A stretch of 64,000 nucleotides of DNA, from positions 2,510,001 to 2,574,000 of the forward strand of contig NZ_CP033922.1 in assembly GCF_003815715.1 (NCBI RefSeq), given 5' to 3'. The DNA is from Chryseobacterium sp. G0162. GTDB lineage: Bacteria > Bacteroidota > Bacteroidia > Flavobacteriales > Weeksellaceae. The notes below the pieces were generated by a model, which was given only the letters and a program-made list of their open reading frames with translations, searched no databases and was not told the origin of the DNA. This document shows positions 1 through 8,906 of this stretch, piece after piece (the stretch's first letter is position 1; the number at the start of each line of letters is the position of its first letter). The translations under genes were made by a program, and so were the position numbers.

Positions 1-360
1 TCATGCTCATGCAATAATAAAAGATTGATCTATGAGCAGAAAGACGATATTAAGATAGGAGATAAAGCAGAAGACGGAGCTCAGTTGAGGCCTTTTATCG
101 TTTGGTTTGGGGAAGATGTTCCTTTATATCAGGATGCCAGAGAAATAGTAAAAGATTCAGATATTTTGTTGGTTATTGGAACCTCTTTGCAGGTATATCC
201 GGCTGCGGGCCTGATCCACGATATCAAAGATGATTGTCTTTTAATTGTTATCAATCCTAATGAAACAGGTTTTGGTTATGGGCAAAGAGCAGTAGTGATG
301 AAAGAAACAGCCACACAGGGAATGAAACTGTTGTTTGATAAACTGGTAAACCTTGCCTGA
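1..360 (+). CDS. cobB: Sir2-family NAD-dependent protein deacylase, C-terminal part (gene enters from the left)
   Basis: The reading frame is open to the first base of the window, so only about 119 C-terminal residues are present. The fragment starts inside the zinc-ribbon region (Cys-Ser-Cys) and carries the class III sirtuin signatures LRPFIVWFGEDVP, GTSLQVYPAAGL and INPNET, which form the acyl-lysine channel and the NAD ribose/adenine pocket. Sirtuins remove acetyl or succinyl groups from lysines, consuming NAD and releasing nicotinamide and O-acyl-ADP-ribose in the cytosol. A TTG at 25 lies within the frame but is not a real start, because conserved family sequence precedes it. The catalytic His and the Rossmann GAG motif must lie outside the window. 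The family call is firm; the symbol is by homology only. Confidence 0.9.
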   Translation, partial: SCSCNNKRLIYEQKDDIKIGDKAEDGAQLRPFIVWFGEDVPLYQDAREIVKDSDILLVIGTSLQVYPAAGLIHDIKDDCLLIVINPNETGFGYGQRAVVMKETATQGMKLLFDKLVNLA

Positions 361-403
361 GATAGCTATGTGAAAAGTTAAACCATAAATACCCTATAAG
401 CGA

Positions 404-883
404 ATGAAATCTTTCCTAAAAGCTATTCTCAATATGTTTTCCAAATATGATTCCGATAATGATATTCAGAATTTCCCTTTGCAGCAATATATAGGAAGAA
501 TAGATATCAATAAAGTGGTAGAATTAGGAGATTGTCATGTTCATTATTCGCCGGATTATTTATTTCAGACACCGGATGAAGTATTGAATATTTTAAAGGA
601 TAAGTCTTTACTTTGGATGGATCGTCAAAATAGCCTGCTGGGGTTTACGGATCAAAAGAGAACCTTATTAGTTCCTCTGAATAAGATCAGTAGAATCGAA
701 ATTCAAAATGTCCTTAAAGGAAGGGGGCCCGCTGAAGCTTGTTTGTGGGTTTATCTGTATGAAAAATCATTTGTAATGCTTTCAATATCACCGGAGATTT
801 ATTATTTTGATCAATATGTAGAGGAAATCAATAAAACAACAGGATTTATAGTGACCTTTTCCCCGGAATTTTATAATGCTTAA
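404..883 (+). CDS. Hypothetical protein, 159 aa
   Basis: I do not recognise this protein. It has no signal peptide and no membrane segment; it begins with a basic amphipathic stretch (MKSFLKAILNMFSKY), followed by an apparently mixed alpha/beta cytosolic domain. It lies 43 bp after the sirtuin gene and 15 bp before kptA on the same strand, so it is probably co-transcribed with both. Codon use looks like that of its neighbours. The sequence gives no basis for a function beyond possible association with the two flanking NAD-consuming enzymes. Confidence 0.8.
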   Translation: MKSFLKAILNMFSKYDSDNDIQNFPLQQYIGRIDINKVVELGDCHVHYSPDYLFQTPDEVLNILKDKSLLWMDRQNSLLGFTDQKRTLLVPLNKISRIEIQNVLKGRGPAEACLWVYLYEKSFVMLSISPEIYYFDQYVEEINKTTGFIVTFSPEFYNA

Positions 884-898
884 TTAAAACAAAAACCA

Positions 899-1441
899 AT
901 GAACGAAATAGAAACAAAAAGAATAAGTAAATTTTTAAGCCTTATTTTGAGGCATCAACCTGAAACTATCGGCTTAAAGCTGGATGAAAACGGTTGGGCA
1001 GATGTAGAAGAGCTGAGAGCAAAATCAGCAAAAAAAAGAGTACATTTTTCTTTTGAAGAATTAGATGAGGTGGTTGAAACCAATAATAAAAAAAGATTTG
1101 CCTTTAATGATGATAAAACAAAAATCAGAGCCAGCCAGGGACATTCTATCGACATCAATTTAGCTTTGGAAGCTCTACAACCGCCTGAGTTTTTATATCA
1201 CGGAACGGCTGAAGCCAATATTTCCTCCATTTTAGAAAAAGGAATTGAAAAAAGAACCCGCCAGCATGTACACTTAAGCGCTGATAAAGAGACCGCTACG
1301 AAAGTAGGAATGAGACACGGTAAACCTATAATCCTGACGATCAGAACCGGAAAAATGCATGAGGATGGCTTATTCTTTTTCCAATCCGCTAATGGAGTAT
1401 GGCTCACAGAGTTTATAGATCCGAAATACATTTCAAAATAA
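899..1441 (+). CDS. kptA: RNA 2'-phosphotransferase (Tpt1/KptA)
   Basis: At 180 aa this is the usual length for the bacterial family. KptA/Tpt1 transfers the internal 2'-phosphate of an RNA splice junction to NAD, releasing nicotinamide and ADP-ribose 1'',2''-cyclic phosphate. The N-terminal winged-helix part contains LRHQPETIGLKLDENGW, with Arg18-His19. The second part has RASQGHS (from Arg77), LYHGT (His101) and RQHVHLS (from Arg121), matching the Arg-His-Arg-Arg catalytic set with Arg66. The reaction is well established for yeast and for Runella KptA; the bacterial substrate is unknown. It sits 15 bp after an unknown gene and 76 bp before a metallophosphatase, a context that suggests RNA repair or processing of its cyclic phosphate by-product. 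Confidence 0.95.
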   Translation: MNEIETKRISKFLSLILRHQPETIGLKLDENGWADVEELRAKSAKKRVHFSFEELDEVVETNNKKRFAFNDDKTKIRASQGHSIDINLALEALQPPEFLYHGTAEANISSILEKGIEKRTRQHVHLSADKETATKVGMRHGKPIILTIRTGKMHEDGLFFFQSANGVWLTEFIDPKYISK

Positions 1442-1517
1442 TAAAAATAGCAGTGTTGAACTGGAAGAGCCATTATTTAAAGATAATGGCTTATCTTTTC
1501 ACCAACTAAAGCATGAA

Positions 1518-2264
1518 ATGAACAGAACATTATTAATAGGAGACATTCACGGCGGATTTAGAGCATTAGAACAGGTACTTGAAAGGGCTGAAGTGGCCCC
1601 AAATGACAAGCTGATCTTCCTTGGAGATTATGTAGACGGTTGGAGTGAATCTTTCCAGGTTATTCAAACTTTAATAGAACTTTCCGAAAAGAACAACTGT
1701 ATTTTTATCAAAGGAAATCATGACGTATGGTGTGAAGATTGGTTAGCCCGTGGAGAAGGGCCTGGTGTATGGCTTTCCAATGGCGGGAAAAGTACGGTAG
1801 ACAGTTATGAGAATTATTCTCAGGAAGATCAAGAGTTACATCTTGAGTTTTTCCAGCGTATGAAAAGTTATCACGTTGATGACCAGAACCGTCTGTTTAT
1901 TCATGCCGGATACTCGTCCATGCACGGACCTGAAAAAGAAGTGTATTCCAGCAATTACCGCTGGGACAGAACCCTTTGGGAAACAGCTGTAGCCATGGAT
2001 AAGAAACTGGAAAAGCACTCCATGTTATATCCCAAAAGGCTGCTTCTTTATAAGGAAATATTTATCGGACATACTCCAACGCTGTATATTGGAAGTAAAA
2101 CTCCAACCAATAAAGCCAATATCTGGAATATGGATACCGGAGCTGCATTTACAGGTGCATTATCCATCATGGATATTGATACCAATGAATTCTGGCAAAG
2201 TGATCCGCTTCCCTCATTATATCCTAATGAAAAAGGAAGGAATGGCGATATGTTAAATAGATGA
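1518..2264 (+). CDS. Calcineurin-like metallophosphoesterase
   Basis: A 248-residue protein with the full calcineurin-like metal centre: GDIHGG (Asp9, His11), LGDYVDGW (Asp37, Asp40), KGNHD (Asn67, His68), then HAGY and GHTP with the later metal-binding histidines. The family cleaves phosphoesters such as phosphoserine/threonine, diadenosine tetraphosphate or cyclic nucleotides using two metal ions; which applies here cannot be read from the sequence. There is no signal peptide, so it should act in the cytosol. It follows kptA on the same strand by 76 bp. A role on RNA ends or on the cyclic ADP-ribose phosphate made by KptA is an inference from that placement only. Confidence 0.9.
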   Translation: MNRTLLIGDIHGGFRALEQVLERAEVAPNDKLIFLGDYVDGWSESFQVIQTLIELSEKNNCIFIKGNHDVWCEDWLARGEGPGVWLSNGGKSTVDSYENYSQEDQELHLEFFQRMKSYHVDDQNRLFIHAGYSSMHGPEKEVYSSNYRWDRTLWETAVAMDKKLEKHSMLYPKRLLLYKEIFIGHTPTLYIGSKTPTNKANIWNMDTGAAFTGALSIMDIDTNEFWQSDPLPSLYPNEKGRNGDMLNR

Positions 2265-2408
2265 TAGATAAGGAATTAAACTTTTCAAGGATCATAAATT
2301 AATGTGTTCTTCCTTTTGTTCGTAGGCACTAATCTTGTTGGATTGCGCCTACTTTAAAACTTAGTGATTTCCTCTCTTCTTTTCGTATTTTATATCCCTG
2401 AAACCTTC

Positions 2409-2416
2409 TATATTTG
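2409..2416 (+). promoter_or_regulatory. -7 box TATATTTG of the 2432 gene
   Basis: This is a perfect match to the Bacteroidota TAnnTTTG element, 15 bp before the ATG of the small membrane protein gene. Confidence 0.7.
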
Positions 2417-2431
2417 TAAAAACGATCCGCT

Positions 2432-2689
2432 ATGAAGAAAAATATCTACGAACAATTATCTGATGAAGAGCTGCTTAAAAAAAGAAATACATTCAGAGGA
2501 GTTTCTATTGGCTTTGGAATTGTTTTTATACTAGGCATTATAGCATTTATTACAATTCTGGTCATAAAAGGGGCGAAAGGCTTTCCCTTTGCAGCATTTA
2601 CTCCATTCATTGTAATGCCTGTAACGATGGCTCCTTTGTTTATCAATTTAAATTTAGTCAATAAAGAGGTCAAATCAAGAAATCTCTAA
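2432..2689 (+). CDS. Small two-helix membrane protein
   Basis: An 85-residue protein with a short polar N-terminus (LSDEELLKKRN) and two predicted membrane helices at about residues 27-47 and 53-75, leaving both ends on the same side. It has its own promoter, with a TATATTTG box ending 15 bp upstream. Proteins like this are common in Chryseobacterium with vague names, and no catalytic residues or cysteines are visible. Function is unknown; it could be a small modulator of another membrane protein. Confidence 0.75.
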   Translation: MKKNIYEQLSDEELLKKRNTFRGVSIGFGIVFILGIIAFITILVIKGAKGFPFAAFTPFIVMPVTMAPLFINLNLVNKEVKSRNL

Positions 2690-2788
2690 TCCCCTTATCA
2701 TTGGACAGGAAGCAGAAAAAATACTATATTGATGTATATTTTGCTTTTTTGGCAGGATCATATTGATTAATTTTAAATCCTGAAAATT

Positions 2789-4522
2789 ATGTCAATAATG
2801 AAACTGAAATATCTCCTGCTTACCTTAAGTTCTTCTCTTCTTTTTGCTCAGAAATCATTCCAGACCCCTTTTGAAAAAGGAAACGGTAACCAAACTGTTA
2901 CCTATGATGAAATGAATGCCTATTATCAGGATCTGGCCAAAAATTTTAATACCATTCAGTATCTTAAAAAAGGAGAAGATGACAACGGAAAGCCTATTTA
3001 TGTTGTTATATACAATCCTTTTCCTGAAAAAGATCCCGAAAAACTGAGAAAAGATAAAGCTATTCTCTTTGTCAACAACGGAATTCACCCGGGTGAACCG
3101 GACGGAATTGATGCTACCATGATGCTGATGAGAGATTTAGCCACGAAAAAGATTAAAACTCCACAAAACTTTATCATCGCTGCTATTTCAGCCTATAATG
3201 TCAGTGGGATGCTGAACAGGGGATCATATTCCAGAGCTAATCAGAATGGTCCGGAGCAATATGGATTCAGAGGAAATGCAAGGAACTATGATCTTAACAG
3301 AGACTTCATTAAAGCAGATTCTAAAAATGCTAAAAGCTTTCAGGAAATCTATCAATGGCTGAAACCCGATGTTTTTATTGATAACCACGTTAGTAATGGA
3401 GCAGATTACCAATATACTTTTACCTATATCTCAACCTTTAAAGAACGGTTAGGAAATACATTAGGAACCTATTTTTATAATGATTATCAGGCTAAAAACC
3501 TTGATGATATGAAGAAGCTGGGTTATGAGAGTACACCTTATGTTAATATTCATGGCGATGTTCCGGAAGTAGGCTTTGCATCATTCGAAGATTCACCCAG
3601 ATATTCTACAGGGTATACTACTTTGTTCAATTCTTTAGGAACCGTTCCCGAAACGCACATGCTCAAGCCTTATGATAAAAGGGTAGATGCTACCTACAAA
3701 TATATGTTGGTCAATGTACAGAATCTTGATAAAGACTACCAGAAGATAAAACAGCTTCGTATAGAGAATCTTAAGCAATACCAGGCCGGCAAACAGTACG
3801 GAATTCGTTGGAAAATAGACTCTACCCAATATACAACTATGGATTTTAAAGGGTATGAAGGAAAGTATAAACCAAGCGAAATCTCAGGAAAACCAAGGCT
3901 GTATTATGATAGAAACAAACCCTTTACTAAGAATATAAAACTTTTTACCACAGCTGTACCTACTGGATATATCACTATTCCTAAATACTATGTTATTCCA
4001 CAATCGCAGTACAGGATCATTGAAGAATTTAAGAGAAACGGCATCCAGATGAAGCCAATCCTGAAGGACAGTACCATTGCCGTGGAGTCCTATAAGATCA
4101 AAGATTTTAAAACGGTAAAAAACCCTTACGAAGGACACTATCTGCATTATGAAACCACCGTAGAGACCTCCAAAAAAGATCAGAAATTTGCGGCAGGTGA
4201 TTATATTGTTTCTACCCATCAGTCTGGAGTTAAATACATTATAGAAACCCTTGAACCTGAAGCATTGGATTCTTTTTTTAACTGGAATTTCTTTGATGGC
4301 ATCTTGGCTCAGAAAGAATATTATTCAGCCTATATTTTTGAAGACACAGCTGCTGAGTTACTCAAAAAAGATCAAAAGCTTAGGGAAGCATTTGAAATGG
4401 CAAAGAAATCAGATAAAAGACTGGCAGAAGATGGAGAGGCCCAACTGGATTGGGTGTACAGACATTCGCCTTATTTTGAAGAAAAAACTTTCAAACAGTA
4501 TCCGGTGTTTAGGGTTCTGTAA
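2789..4522 (+). CDS. M14-family zinc metallocarboxypeptidase, exported
   Basis: A 577-residue protein starting with a signal peptide (hydrophobic run before FAQ, residues 4-21). The catalytic zinc ligands fit the M14 family: GIHPGEPDG (His100, Glu103) and His200 in IDNHVSNG, with substrate-binding Arg/Asn in RNYDLNRDF (166-173). Such enzymes remove C-terminal residues from peptides or act on peptidoglycan stems, here in the periplasm or outside the cell. The part after about residue 330 is a beta-rich extension typical of Bacteroidota members. A second ATG at 2798 would give a cleaner signal peptide and is an equally good start. It is followed by a strong terminator shared with the opposing gene. 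Confidence 0.9.
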   Translation: MSIMKLKYLLLTLSSSLLFAQKSFQTPFEKGNGNQTVTYDEMNAYYQDLAKNFNTIQYLKKGEDDNGKPIYVVIYNPFPEKDPEKLRKDKAILFVNNGIHPGEPDGIDATMMLMRDLATKKIKTPQNFIIAAISAYNVSGMLNRGSYSRANQNGPEQYGFRGNARNYDLNRDFIKADSKNAKSFQEIYQWLKPDVFIDNHVSNGADYQYTFTYISTFKERLGNTLGTYFYNDYQAKNLDDMKKLGYESTPYVNIHGDVPEVGFASFEDSPRYSTGYTTLFNSLGTVPETHMLKPYDKRVDATYKYMLVNVQNLDKDYQKIKQLRIENLKQYQAGKQYGIRWKIDSTQYTTMDFKGYEGKYKPSEISGKPRLYYDRNKPFTKNIKLFTTAVPTGYITIPKYYVIPQSQYRIIEEFKRNGIQMKPILKDSTIAVESYKIKDFKTVKNPYEGHYLHYETTVETSKKDQKFAAGDYIVSTHQSGVKYIIETLEPEALDSFFNWNFFDGILAQKEYYSAYIFEDTAAELLKKDQKLREAFEMAKKSDKRLAEDGEAQLDWVYRHSPYFEEKTFKQYPVFRVL

Positions 4523-4548
4523 ATAATTGAAAATAAATAGATAAAATC

Positions 4549-4580
4549 AAAAAAGACGTTTCATTGAAACGTCTTTTTTT
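4549..4580. terminator. Bidirectional intrinsic terminator
   Basis: A perfect 14-bp inverted repeat (AAAAAAGACGTTTC / GAAACGTCTTTTTT) with a 3-nt loop. The A-tract on the left and T-tract on the right serve both the M14 gene and the convergent cupin gene. Confidence 0.9.
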
Positions 4581-4583
4581 GAT

Positions 4584-5465
4584 TTATTTTGGTAAGCCTC
4601 TTTTTAAAGCGATCTCTGCTCTCTTAATGGCCATCTTTTCCTTCCAGTCCATGTACTTGTTCTTGAAGTTAGACTTCATAATGTCATCAAACTTTCGTTG
4701 TACGGTAAGGTTCCATAAAGAATGTGCCTTTACTGCCCATGATTTATCCCAAGCCCTCAACGAGATAGAGAAAGAACCATCAAGATATTTCATCCAGTGC
4801 CACCATCCTGTAGGCATGAATAGGGTATCACCATGCTCAAGAAAACATTCAATACCTTCTACACCATCCAATGCCGGGAACTTTGTGAAATCAGGATTTT
4901 CAATATCATAATCCTCCAGAGCATAGGTTGCATAAGGAATCTGGTACAGCCTTTCTCTCCATTTATAATCAAAAAGAAGAATATGCTTTCTTCCGTTAAA
5001 ATGAGTATGGAAAATGTGCGCCATATCTATATCAAAATGCAAAAAGGTAACGGAGCCTTTCCCACCGAAGAACATATTCGGGTATTTATCAAGAAACCCT
5101 CCCATAAGCTCTTTGGGTGAAATATAATCTTCTAAAAGTTTTGGAGCGTATTTTATTGGGTCAAAAAGGAAAATTCTAAGATCAGTAGGCTCTCTCTGAA
5201 TAAGATCTATATAATCTCCGAATTTCATTTTGGCCGCCGAAGAATTGATGGGAGCAGAAGGATCTGCCTTTGAGCTGTCATATAAAGGGACCTCCACATC
5301 TCCTACAACCTCCTTCATATATTCCATCGTCCATTTTTGATAAGCAGGCCACTTTTTTGCCATATTTTTGATGACAACGGGCCTTCTTGGCTTTAGATAT
5401 TTTTCGTAGAATTCCTCTTTAGAAATATCATCGACAACATCTATAGGCTTTAAAATAATTCCCAT
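4584..5465 (-). CDS. Cupin-like (JmjC-type) Fe(II)/2-oxoglutarate oxygenase
   Basis: A 293-residue cytosolic protein of the cupin_8/JmjC-like family. The double-stranded beta-helix core carries the iron triad HFD (His143, Asp145) and the distal His223 in the TGWWHWM motif; Lys160 in GRKHILLF fits the 2-oxoglutarate anchor. Relatives hydroxylate proteins (asparagine, arginine, ribosomal histidine) or act on RNA bases, so a protein or RNA hydroxylase is likely, but the substrate is unknown. The start is supported by a minus-strand TAATTTTG box at 5484-5491, about 18 bp upstream. It is transcribed convergently with the M14 peptidase. Confidence 0.88.
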   Translation of the reverse strand: MGIILKPIDVVDDISKEEFYEKYLKPRRPVVIKNMAKKWPAYQKWTMEYMKEVVGDVEVPLYDSSKADPSAPINSSAAKMKFGDYIDLIQREPTDLRIFLFDPIKYAPKLLEDYISPKELMGGFLDKYPNMFFGGKGSVTFLHFDIDMAHIFHTHFNGRKHILLFDYKWRERLYQIPYATYALEDYDIENPDFTKFPALDGVEGIECFLEHGDTLFMPTGWWHWMKYLDGSFSISLRAWDKSWAVKAHSLWNLTVQRKFDDIMKSNFKNKYMDWKEKMAIKRAEIALKRGLPK

Positions 5466-5483
5466 TTTGTAAATTTTATGTTA

Positions 5484-5491
5484 CAAAATTA
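5484..5491 (-). promoter_or_regulatory. -7 box TAATTTTG of the cupin-like gene
   Basis: On the minus strand the sequence reads TAATTTTG, 18 bp before the ATG at 5465. Confidence 0.6.
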
Positions 5492-6143
5492 TTAAATAAA
5501 TATTTATGAACCCGTGTTTAATTTTTTTTTAATATATGATTCAATTCAAATTTTCTTATTTAGTCTAAATAAAAAATATAAACATTTACAATTGTTTATC
5601 CGATGTTTAATTTTATTACCAATATGAACAAAAAATGCCTTGTAATAGAATTTCAGGGTAAAAACATAAAAATCCATGAATAAAAATCCATTTTGAGGGT
5701 ATAACTATTCCTTTTACTTACAAACTTTTTTTAAAAGGAGAATAAATTTAAGAATTAAAAGAGACTTAAACGATTTCAATTCAAAATTTAGGGAAATATT
5801 TTTAAATTTTATTTTTAAAGAAGACTACTTATGAATATTTTATATTCAAAGAAAATGACCAAATTTTTAATATTTAATATAAAGGTGCTTATTTTAACAT
5901 TTTTATATTTAAATGTTATTCATTCGTTAGTGATTTTTAATATTCTTCATTTATATAAATTTCCATTACGGTAAGATAAAGAATAGAAAACTATAATTGA
6001 CCGGATTGACTTATTTCTTTTGCTGAAAAACAAATAATAACTATTTTTATAGTGATACAATTTAACTTTTCAGTTAAAAATATATCTTTAAAGAAAGTGT
6101 AACGAAAAACTACAATGATTAACTAATTACTCAAATAGTGGAT
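5492..6143. other. Long AT-rich intergenic region (about 650 bp)
   Basis: There is no recognisable gene. Base composition is extremely AT-rich with many A and T runs. It must contain the promoter for the downstream outer-membrane protein gene, but no clear TAnnTTTG box stands out next to that gene. One 47-codon reading frame at 5831-5974 encodes a hydrophobic, single-helix-like peptide; with so biased a composition this may be chance. I see no strong hairpin or repeat. Confidence 0.6.
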
Positions 6144-8855
6144 ATGAAAAAAAAAATTTCCTTATTTCTGATGCTTTTTATAACGGTATTCACCTTTGCT
6201 CAGAAAACAATTTCCGGAAAAATTACGGATGATGATGGGGTAGGTATACCGAGTGCAAGTGTAACCATTGAAGAACCGGGTAAAGATGCCATTTTAGCTT
6301 ATGGAATAACGAATTCCAAAGGGGAGTACAAGGTTACTTTCACTTCTCCGGAATCCAATGTGGATCTTAAGGTAAAAGCTTTCAACCTGAAATCGCTTAC
6401 AAAGCAAATCAGCAACAGTGATCAGACCTTGAATTTTAAAATGCAGTCTGAAGCTACAGAAATTAAGGAAGTACAACTGAAAACAAAAATGATCACTGCG
6501 AGAGGAGATACCATTTCCTATGATCTTAAAGCATTCAACAGTAAAAATGACAGGACTCTGGCCGATGTCATGAAAAAGATTCCCGGGATTGAAGTCAATA
6601 CAGACGGAACCATCTTGTATCAGGGGAATGCAATCAATAAATTCTATGTTAACGGTAAAGACCTTATGGAAGGCGGTTATGGGACGATCAATAATTCGCT
6701 TCCCAAAGATGCTGTACAAAAAGTGGAAGTCCTTGAAAATCACCAGCCGGTAAAAATCCTTCAGGATAAAGTACCTTCAGACCAGGCGGCGATCAATATT
6801 AAACTTAAAAACTCAGTAACTATGACCGGCCGTGGCGAAGTGGGGACCGGTTTTGGTGAACCATGGCTATGGAATGTGAAGCTTACTCCTATGTTTTTCG
6901 GACAGAAAAGCCAGTGGGTAGTCAACTATAAAACCAACAATATGGGTGAGCAGGTGGAAAATGAAGGAAATATTCTGGCATTCGGAAGTGGATGGGAAGG
7001 GAAGAGATCCAATATTTCCCAGAATAACTGGCTGAGTGTAGAAAATGCAGATGCACCCAATCTTCCTGTGAAAAGATATTTGCTGAATAGTGTACATTAC
7101 CTCTCTGCCAATTACCTTACCAATATTGATAAGAAAAAAGAATGGGAACTTAAAGCCAATGCCAATTATACTAATAATGCGGTGGAAAGAGAGTCAAATG
7201 CTATAACTACAGATATCCAGCAGGGAATAAAGTACAATACCAGGTTTCTGAATAATTTTTATACAGATAAACTTAAAGGAGAATTAATTTTCACAAAGAA
7301 TGCTAAAAAGGGATTCTTTAAAAATACAACAACTTTCTCCCAGTTTTGGAATGCAGATAGAGCCTTTGCAGAGAGAAATGATAAATTTGGATATAGATAT
7401 GGAAATGAAGCATTGCAGTCTCCAACTTCGTCATTTCAGAACTCCTTAAGTACCATCATTCCATGGAAAGAGAAAATGGTCAATTTTAAATCCTATATAA
7501 GTTATCAGAATGATAAACAGGTATTGGAGATTTCTCCTGCCAATTATTTACTAATTCCTTATAAAGAGAAAGATGATGATGAAATTAAAAATATGAAATT
7601 TGCACCTGGAAGTATTGCTTTACAGAGTTTTAGAATTAAAAGTTTAGATACATCACACTCTGCAAATATCAGTTTTACCACAAAAGGATGGACGTTTACA
7701 CCACAAGTTGGAATTGATTTTTCTACAGATAAGTTAACTACTAATTTTGATGCAATTACAGAGGATAACAAACCTGATTTCAGTACCCTGGCTTATGAAA
7801 ATGATTTAAAGTTCACTAGAGTTAACCCATCTGCTTCAGTAGGTATAAACTATAAATCAGAATCATGGAGCTTATTTTCCAGCTTTCCGGTTAACTTTAA
7901 TAATATAAAAGCAGAAGACCAGTTCAGAAATGTTTCAAAGTCTTTAAATAAAGTGACCTTTACCCCTAATATTTTTGCTCAATACTCTTTTGCATCATTC
8001 TTTAAAGCAAGTATGAGCGGAGGAATCAGTAATAATTTCGGGGATATACAAACTGCTTATGCAGGATATATTCTTACAAGCCCTGGGGGGTTCAGTATAA
8101 TGAGTCCTGAAAATCCAATACCTCAGACTACTACAAAAAATGGAGGAGTAAGGTTGGAATATAGAAATCCACTTAATAATCTTTTCTTTAATGTTGGGTA
8201 TAGGCTAAGTGATGCTAAAAATAACTTATTGGCTTCAAGTGTCGTTAATGCATCAGGGATCAGTATGACTGAATATATAGAGCGTGAAAATAAAAGAACA
8301 AGCAATAGCTATTATGCAGAAATAGGAAAATATTTTCCAAAATTTAAAACCAATGCATCATTTAGCTTTAATAATAGTCTATCAAAATCACAATTGATAA
8401 GGAATACAGATTTGATTGATAATAAGACTGATGCCAATACATTAGGCTTTAAGTTGAACAATACATATTTCTCATGGATGAGTATAGATTTTAATGCTAC
8501 TAAAACATGGAGCAAACAATCTAATGCCTATCTGACAGGAAACTTAGGAAAAATAGAAGGATATACCCATAATTTAAATGTATTCTTCTATCCTTTGGAA
8601 GGTCATACGCTTGGATTCTATTGGGATCAGATTAATTCAAAATTGGGCGATACAAAATTTAACAATGGATTTTTTGATGTATCCTATCAATTCAGCTGGA
8701 CTAAGAAAAAAGTTGATTTTGAACTGAAATGGATGAATATTGCTGATAGAAAAGTATTTGAAAAGGTAACTGTAGAAGATGCTACAATTAAACAAACCAC
8801 AATGCAGCTCCGTCCTAGTCAGGTCATGTTTACGGTAAAATTCAATTTTAAATAA
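6144..8855 (+). CDS. Outer-membrane beta-barrel protein with carboxypeptidase-like N-terminal domain (TonB-receptor-like)
   Basis: About 903 residues. A signal peptide (MKKKISLFLMLFITVFTFAQ) is followed by a CarboxypepD_reg-like beta-sandwich (residues 20-100, starting KTISGKITDDDGVGIPSAS), a plug-like region with DVMKKIPGIEV and INKFYVNGKDLM, and a long beta-barrel of alternating aromatic strands ending in KFNFK, as expected for an outer-membrane barrel. It belongs to the 'outer membrane beta-barrel family' found next to GLPGLI proteins in Flavobacteriia, and a GLPGLI gene indeed lies 750 bp downstream. I chose the ATG at 6144 over the GTG at 6138 because it begins the signal peptide exactly. 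The transported or bound substrate is unknown. Confidence 0.85.
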   Translation: MKKKISLFLMLFITVFTFAQKTISGKITDDDGVGIPSASVTIEEPGKDAILAYGITNSKGEYKVTFTSPESNVDLKVKAFNLKSLTKQISNSDQTLNFKMQSEATEIKEVQLKTKMITARGDTISYDLKAFNSKNDRTLADVMKKIPGIEVNTDGTILYQGNAINKFYVNGKDLMEGGYGTINNSLPKDAVQKVEVLENHQPVKILQDKVPSDQAAINIKLKNSVTMTGRGEVGTGFGEPWLWNVKLTPMFFGQKSQWVVNYKTNNMGEQVENEGNILAFGSGWEGKRSNISQNNWLSVENADAPNLPVKRYLLNSVHYLSANYLTNIDKKKEWELKANANYTNNAVERESNAITTDIQQGIKYNTRFLNNFYTDKLKGELIFTKNAKKGFFKNTTTFSQFWNADRAFAERNDKFGYRYGNEALQSPTSSFQNSLSTIIPWKEKMVNFKSYISYQNDKQVLEISPANYLLIPYKEKDDDEIKNMKFAPGSIALQSFRIKSLDTSHSANISFTTKGWTFTPQVGIDFSTDKLTTNFDAITEDNKPDFSTLAYENDLKFTRVNPSASVGINYKSESWSLFSSFPVNFNNIKAEDQFRNVSKSLNKVTFTPNIFAQYSFASFFKASMSGGISNNFGDIQTAYAGYILTSPGGFSIMSPENPIPQTTTKNGGVRLEYRNPLNNLFFNVGYRLSDAKNNLLASSVVNASGISMTEYIERENKRTSNSYYAEIGKYFPKFKTNASFSFNNSLSKSQLIRNTDLIDNKTDANTLGFKLNNTYFSWMSIDFNATKTWSKQSNAYLTGNLGKIEGYTHNLNVFFYPLEGHTLGFYWDQINSKLGDTKFNNGFFDVSYQFSWTKKKVDFELKWMNIADRKVFEKVTVEDATIKQTTMQLRPSQVMFTVKFNFK

Positions 8856-8859
8856 AATA

Positions 8860-8887
8860 AAAACCAATCCGAAAGGATTGGTTTTTT
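8860..8887. terminator. Bidirectional intrinsic terminator
   Basis: An 11-bp stem (AAAACCAATCC / GGATTGGTTTT) with a GAAA tetraloop and T-tract, between convergent genes. Confidence 0.9.
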
Positions 8888-8906
8888 GTTGAGATATAGT
8901 ATAGAT

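Noticed and set aside
4251..4526. 91-codon plus-strand frame inside the M14 gene
   Set aside because: Shadow of the real gene in another frame, with no conserved features.
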